From Acidobacteriota bacterium (GTDB lineage: Bacteria; Acidobacteriota; UBA6911; RPQK01; JAJDTT01): a stretch of DNA of 64,000 nucleotides. Below the pieces are notes generated by a model, which was given only the letters and a program-made list of their open reading frames with translations, did not search any database and was not told the DNA's origin. The translations under genes were made by a program, and so were the position numbers. Numbering within the stretch: the stretch's first letter is position 1; each line of letters starts with the position of its first letter. Positions 60,782 through 64,000 of the stretch are shown piece after piece. The DNA lies in assembly GCA_028874215.1 (NCBI GenBank), contig JAPPLF010000101.1, forward strand, positions 62,001 to 126,000, in the 5' to 3' direction.

Positions 60782-62561
60782 CACTGGTCTCCCAATCCCG
60801 TTTCCTCACATCCGCCCATGGGAGTTCGGGAGGGGGGCGCCCCCCAACCGGCCCCGCCAGCAACTCCTGGCCACGAACCTCCGGCACCAGGGTCTCCACG
60901 CACTGAATCGCACCGCCCGAAGGGAGCGTCTGCACGATTCCGCTGGGCCAGGTGACGCGGACTTCCAGGATGGATGAATGTTCCGCCAACCCGAAGTGGC
61001 AGCGCACGTCGTTGGAGGAGAGGTAGCTGGAGACCCGGGAGACACGGGCGAACTGACGCTCTCCCGAGTCCAGCGTGATCCGGATCTCTGCGCCGATCCC
61101 TTCGGAGTTCGAGCGGCGGCCCTTCAAGCGGAAGCTGATCCAATTGGCGCCAGTGGTTTCGTTGCGGAGTATCTGCACCCGCCGGTCCATGTTGACAACC
61201 ACCAGGTCCAGGTCGCCGTCGTTGTCCAGGTCTCCGAAGGCGGCTCCCCGGCCGGCATGGGGGTCTCCAAAGGGACGGCCGCTTCCGGGCGAAAAGTCAA
61301 TGAAGACATCGTCCGAGTTCCTGAGCAGCAGGGGCGGCTGGAGGTAGCTCAGTGTCGAATTGGTGGACTCGATGGTGTCCATGACGTGCCCCTGAGCGAC
61401 GAAAATGTCCTTCCGGCCGTCGTTGTCGGCGTCGAAGAAGAAGGTTCCCCAGCCCGAGTAAGGCCGGGTGGCCACGGCCACGCCGGAGCGTTTCGAAACG
61501 TAGTCGAAGGCCTGTCCCGAGAGATTGCGAAACAGGGCGTAGGTCTCCAGCGAGAGGGTCGTGATCAGTACGTCTGGCCAGCCGTCCCGGTCGTAGTCCT
61601 GGAAGTCGATGCCCATCCCGGCGAAGGTGTTTCCGTCTTCGTCGAAAGCCAGTCCCTTGAGCAGCGCTTCCTCCCGAAAGGAGCTGTTCCCCTGATTCAG
61701 GAAGAGTGATTGCGGCACCCCGTCGTTGGCCACGACGATGTCCGGCCGGCCGTCGCGGTCGAAGTCGTTGAAGGCGGCGCCCAGACCCTTGCTCGGATGG
61801 TTTCCGATGCCGCTGCTCCGCGTCACGTCGGTAAAGGTCCCGTCGCCGTCGTTCCGATAGAGCAGGTTGGAAATGGCGGGAAAGCGCTGGGGGTCGCAGT
61901 ACGCGCGCAGCTCGGAACGGCCGCAGAAGATGTCGTCGAAGTCCCACTGCACGTAGCGGCAGACGAACAGGTCCAGGTCGCCGTCGCCGTCGTAGTCGAA
62001 GAATCCGGCGCTGCTGGACCAGCCGCCGCCGCTGACGCCGGCGGTCCCGGTCACCTCGCGGAAGGTCCCGCCGCCCTGGTTGCGAAAGAGCTGGTTCGAG
62101 GGGTAGTTGGTGACGTAAAGATCGGGACGGCCATCGTTATCGTAGTCCCCCACCGCGACACCCATGGAATAGCCGCGTCCGCTGACTCCGGCCTCTTCAG
62201 TGGCATCGCTGAATCTCCCGCTTCCGTTGTTTCTGTAGAGCCGGTTCCAGTAGTCGGGCGTGGACTTTTCCGGAGTCGATCCCGGGACCATGCCGGCGGT
62301 CAGCCTGGCCCCGTTCAGCAGGTAGATGTCCAGGAGCCCGTCCCCATCGTAATCCAGCAGCGCGACTCCCGAACCCATGGTCTCCAACAGGAACTTTTTG
62401 GGAGTGCCGGATGCACGGTGAACAAACGGGACTCCGGCGCTCTCCGAAACGTCGACGAACATCGGCCAGCCGGGAGAAGAGCCCTCTCCGGCGAGGAGGG
62501 GATTTCCTGCGCTGGTGAACAGGATCAGGATCGCGAGTGTCCAGGTGCGGACCAGTAACAT
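60750..62561 (-). CDS. CRTAC1-family FG-GAP/ASPIC-UnbV protein
   Basis: The 603-residue protein has a signal peptide (VRTWTLAILILFTSAGNPLL) and repeats including [84 protein letters not shown] and [14 protein letters not shown]. The ASPIC/UnbV domain has SEGIGAEI and WPSG. A C-terminal extension of about 45 residues beyond the usual domain end is rich in Gly, Pro and Arg and its last part overlaps the receptor gene antisense. It is divergent from the TPR gene at 62692. Confidence 0.9.
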   Translation of the reverse strand: MLLVRTWTLAILILFTSAGNPLLAGEGSSPGWPMFVDVSESAGVPFVHRASGTPKKFLLETMGSGVALLDYDGDGLLDIYLLNGARLTAGMVPGSTPEKSTPDYWNRLYRNNGSGRFSDATEEAGVSGRGYSMGVAVGDYDNDGRPDLYVTNYPSNQLFRNQGGGTFREVTGTAGVSGGGWSSSAGFFDYDGDGDLDLFVCRYVQWDFDDIFCGRSELRAYCDPQRFPAISNLLYRNDGDGTFTDVTRSSGIGNHPSKGLGAAFNDFDRDGRPDIVVANDGVPQSLFLNQGNSSFREEALLKGLAFDEDGNTFAGMGIDFQDYDRDGWPDVLITTLSLETYALFRNLSGQAFDYVSKRSGVAVATRPYSGWGTFFFDADNDGRKDIFVAQGHVMDTIESTNSTLSYLQPPLLLRNSDDVFIDFSPGSGRPFGDPHAGRGAAFGDLDNDGDLDLVVVNMDRRVQILRNETTGANWISFRLKGRRSNSEGIGAEIRITLDSGERQFARVSRVSSYLSSNDVRCHFGLAEHSSILEVRVTWPSGIVQTLPSGGAIQCVETLVPEVRGQELLAGPVGGRPPPELPWADVRKRDWETSASGIATRSSP

Positions 62562-62691
62562 GGGAAGCTCGCTTTCGCCGGTCCCCCGGCGGACCCGGCC
62601 GTCGCCATGATAACCGGACCCGGATTTCCCGGCGTCCGGTGGGATGGACCGCGCCCCCGTAGTAGACTGGCCCGGACCGCCACGTTAAAGG

Positions 62692-64000
62692 ATGCCAGAC
62701 CTTTCGGTTCGTCAAGTCTCTTCCTTTTTGATTCTGGCCGGACTCCTGCTCTGGCCGGGGCAGCGCGCCCTCCCTTCCCCGCCGCCCCCGAGTGACCGCT
62801 TGGACGAGGCCCGCACGGCGCTGGCACGGGGAGACTTTTCCCAGGCTCGATCGGTTCTCGAACACCTGCTGACACAGGAGCCGGAGAACGCCGGCGCGCT
62901 CATTCTGCTGGGGAAGACCCTGGTCGAGTCCGGTCGGCACGGCGAAGCAGCCGGTCCCTTGGAGAACGCTCTGAAACGGGTCCCCGACTCTGGTGAGGCT
63001 CTTTTCTGGATCTGGCGGGCCAAGCAGAAGACCGGCCCTCCCGAGGAGTCGGACCCCTATTTCTTCAGGGCCCTGAAAGGGGCGGCCACGGACCCCGTCC
63101 TGTATGAACTGGCGGAGGAGGCGTACGGGAGAGGCCTCTACCAGGAAGCGATCCAGGCTCTCCGCCGGATTCAGGACCCGGACCGACTGGACCAGCCGCA
63201 CGCCCCCCTGCTGGCAGCTTGTCTCCACGCGAGAGGCGACGTCAAGGGCGCCTTGGACGTTCTGGAGCAAGCCGTGGCGAGAGACTCCAGCGGTCAGACC
63301 CACTTCTCTCTCGGGTACTACTTGTTCCAGGCGGGACGGATCGAGGAGGCCGCGAAGCATCTTCGACGAAGCCTCGACCTGGTTCCCACTTCAGCCAACT
63401 CCAGGTTCTACCTGGCCAAGATCCGCGAGAGCGAAGGAGATTTGGGGAAGGCGGAAGAGATTTATCGCGAGATCGTGGACCTGCGCCCAAATCATTCCCA
63501 TGCTCATGCAGCCCTGGGCCGCCTGGCTCTGAAGGACGGCAGGTTCCAGGAAGCGGAAGAACTGTTGCAGCACAGCATTCGTCTTGACCCGGATTACCGC
63601 CAGGCCCACTACACCCTGGGCCTCTTGTACAACCGGACAGGAGAGACTGAGAAGGCACGAGTGGAACTTCAAAAATCGGAGGAACTGCGGCAGGCCGAGG
63701 CGAGACCCGCGGACAGCCTGCTGATTCGAGATACCGGCTCCGACGAGATGCGGCGCCTGGACTCGGACAATCCCGTCTTCCAGACGTTTCGTCGAGGGGT
63801 CGAATCCCACAAACGGGGGGACCACGCCGAAGCGGAAGCGGCTTACCTCGAGGTCGTCCGGGTAGCGCCCGGTTTCGCGGAAGCACAGATGAATCTGGGA
63901 CTGCTTCTGCATGATGGGAATCGATTGGAGGCAGCGATCGCACGGCTTCGGACCGCCATCCGCCTGGACCCCAGACTGCCGACGGCCCACTTTTTCCTGG
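62692..64000 (+). CDS. Secreted TPR-repeat protein (cut by window edge)
   Basis: From ATG 62692, preceded by AAAGG, 436 codons are open to the window end. A signal peptide (VSSFLILAGLLLWPGQRAL) is followed by TPR repeats: ALARGDFSQARSVLEHLLTQ, ALGRLALKDGRFQEAEELLQ and LGLLLHDGNRLEAAIARLRT among others. The opposite strand frames over the same stretch are shadows. It is divergent from a CRTAC1 gene, with about 130 bp between, another case of the recurring pairing. Confidence 0.88.
   Translation, partial: MPDLSVRQVSSFLILAGLLLWPGQRALPSPPPPSDRLDEARTALARGDFSQARSVLEHLLTQEPENAGALILLGKTLVESGRHGEAAGPLENALKRVPDSGEALFWIWRAKQKTGPPEESDPYFFRALKGAATDPVLYELAEEAYGRGLYQEAIQALRRIQDPDRLDQPHAPLLAACLHARGDVKGALDVLEQAVARDSSGQTHFSLGYYLFQAGRIEEAAKHLRRSLDLVPTSANSRFYLAKIRESEGDLGKAEEIYREIVDLRPNHSHAHAALGRLALKDGRFQEAEELLQHSIRLDPDYRQAHYTLGLLYNRTGETEKARVELQKSEELRQAEARPADSLLIRDTGSDEMRRLDSDNPVFQTFRRGVESHKRGDHAEAEAAYLEVVRVAPGFAEAQMNLGLLLHDGNRLEAAIARLRTAIRLDPRLPTAHFFL

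Noticed and set aside
62197-63360. 387-codon minus-strand frame across the CRTAC1/TPR divergence
   Set aside because: It is antisense to the TPR gene starting at 62692 and out of frame with the CRTAC1 gene; no plausible product.

Overview
The window looks like a high-GC chromosome segment from an uncultured member of the Acidobacteriota. The basis is family content, not a marker gene: many CRTAC1-type FG-GAP/ASPIC-UnbV proteins, large Oar-like TonB receptors with an N-terminal carboxypeptidase-regulatory domain, GWxTD-domain proteins, many secreted TPR proteins, a DUF1549/DUF1553 plus DUF1501 pair, and scattered sugar-acid type oxidoreductases. No rRNA, tRNA or CRISPR array was seen.

Layout. 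1-4.6 kb: a HIRAN-domain gene cut by the window edge, two secreted TPR genes and a BNR-repeat lipoprotein. 4.6-14.7 kb: a minus-strand run, read from 14.7 kb downward, of a PPC-domain protein, a DUF1549/DUF1553 haem-motif protein, a Tat-exported DUF1501 protein and two CRTAC1 proteins. 14.8-21.7 kb: SDR, neutral-ceramidase-like enzyme, L-rhamnose mutarotase, GWxTD protein, CehA/McbA-type PHP hydrolase and an MTA/SAH-nucleosidase-like protein. 21.8-26.0 kb: a RelB/YafQ-type toxin-antitoxin pair and a Phd/VapC pair enclosing an M81 peptidase and a Gfo/Idh/MocA oxidoreductase. 26.3-36.1 kb: cupin, a very large FG-GAP/UnbV/thioredoxin/TPR protein split by one in-frame TGA, a cytochrome-like FG-GAP protein, another CRTAC1 protein and a TPR protein. 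36.2-38.0 kb: SDR and 3-hydroxyisobutyrate-dehydrogenase-like enzyme. 38.0-50.8 kb: an envelope cluster (TonB receptor, CRTAC1, GWxTD, TPR, TonB receptor). 50.8-53.8 kb: a decayed zone with a TonB relic, a deleted ISKra4-type element, an IS1202-like fragment and a broken sialidase-like gene. 53.9-64 kb: GH33-type sialidase, DUF418 membrane protein, a tandem hairpin-repeat array, DUF1579 protein, a His-rich metal-type TonB receptor behind a small Cys/His protein, a CRTAC1 protein and a divergent TPR gene running off the edge.

How it may work together. Most products carry export signals, so the window mainly encodes cell-envelope uptake and degradation functions. CRTAC1, TPR, GWxTD and TonB genes recur side by side in different combinations, which suggests a modular outer-membrane system whose role is not established; this is inference. 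The clearest non-coding structure is a family of modular paired-hairpin intergenic repeats with exchangeable hairpins. Two remnants of the same ISKra4-type element sit exactly 15 bp upstream of near-identical TonB-receptor promoters.
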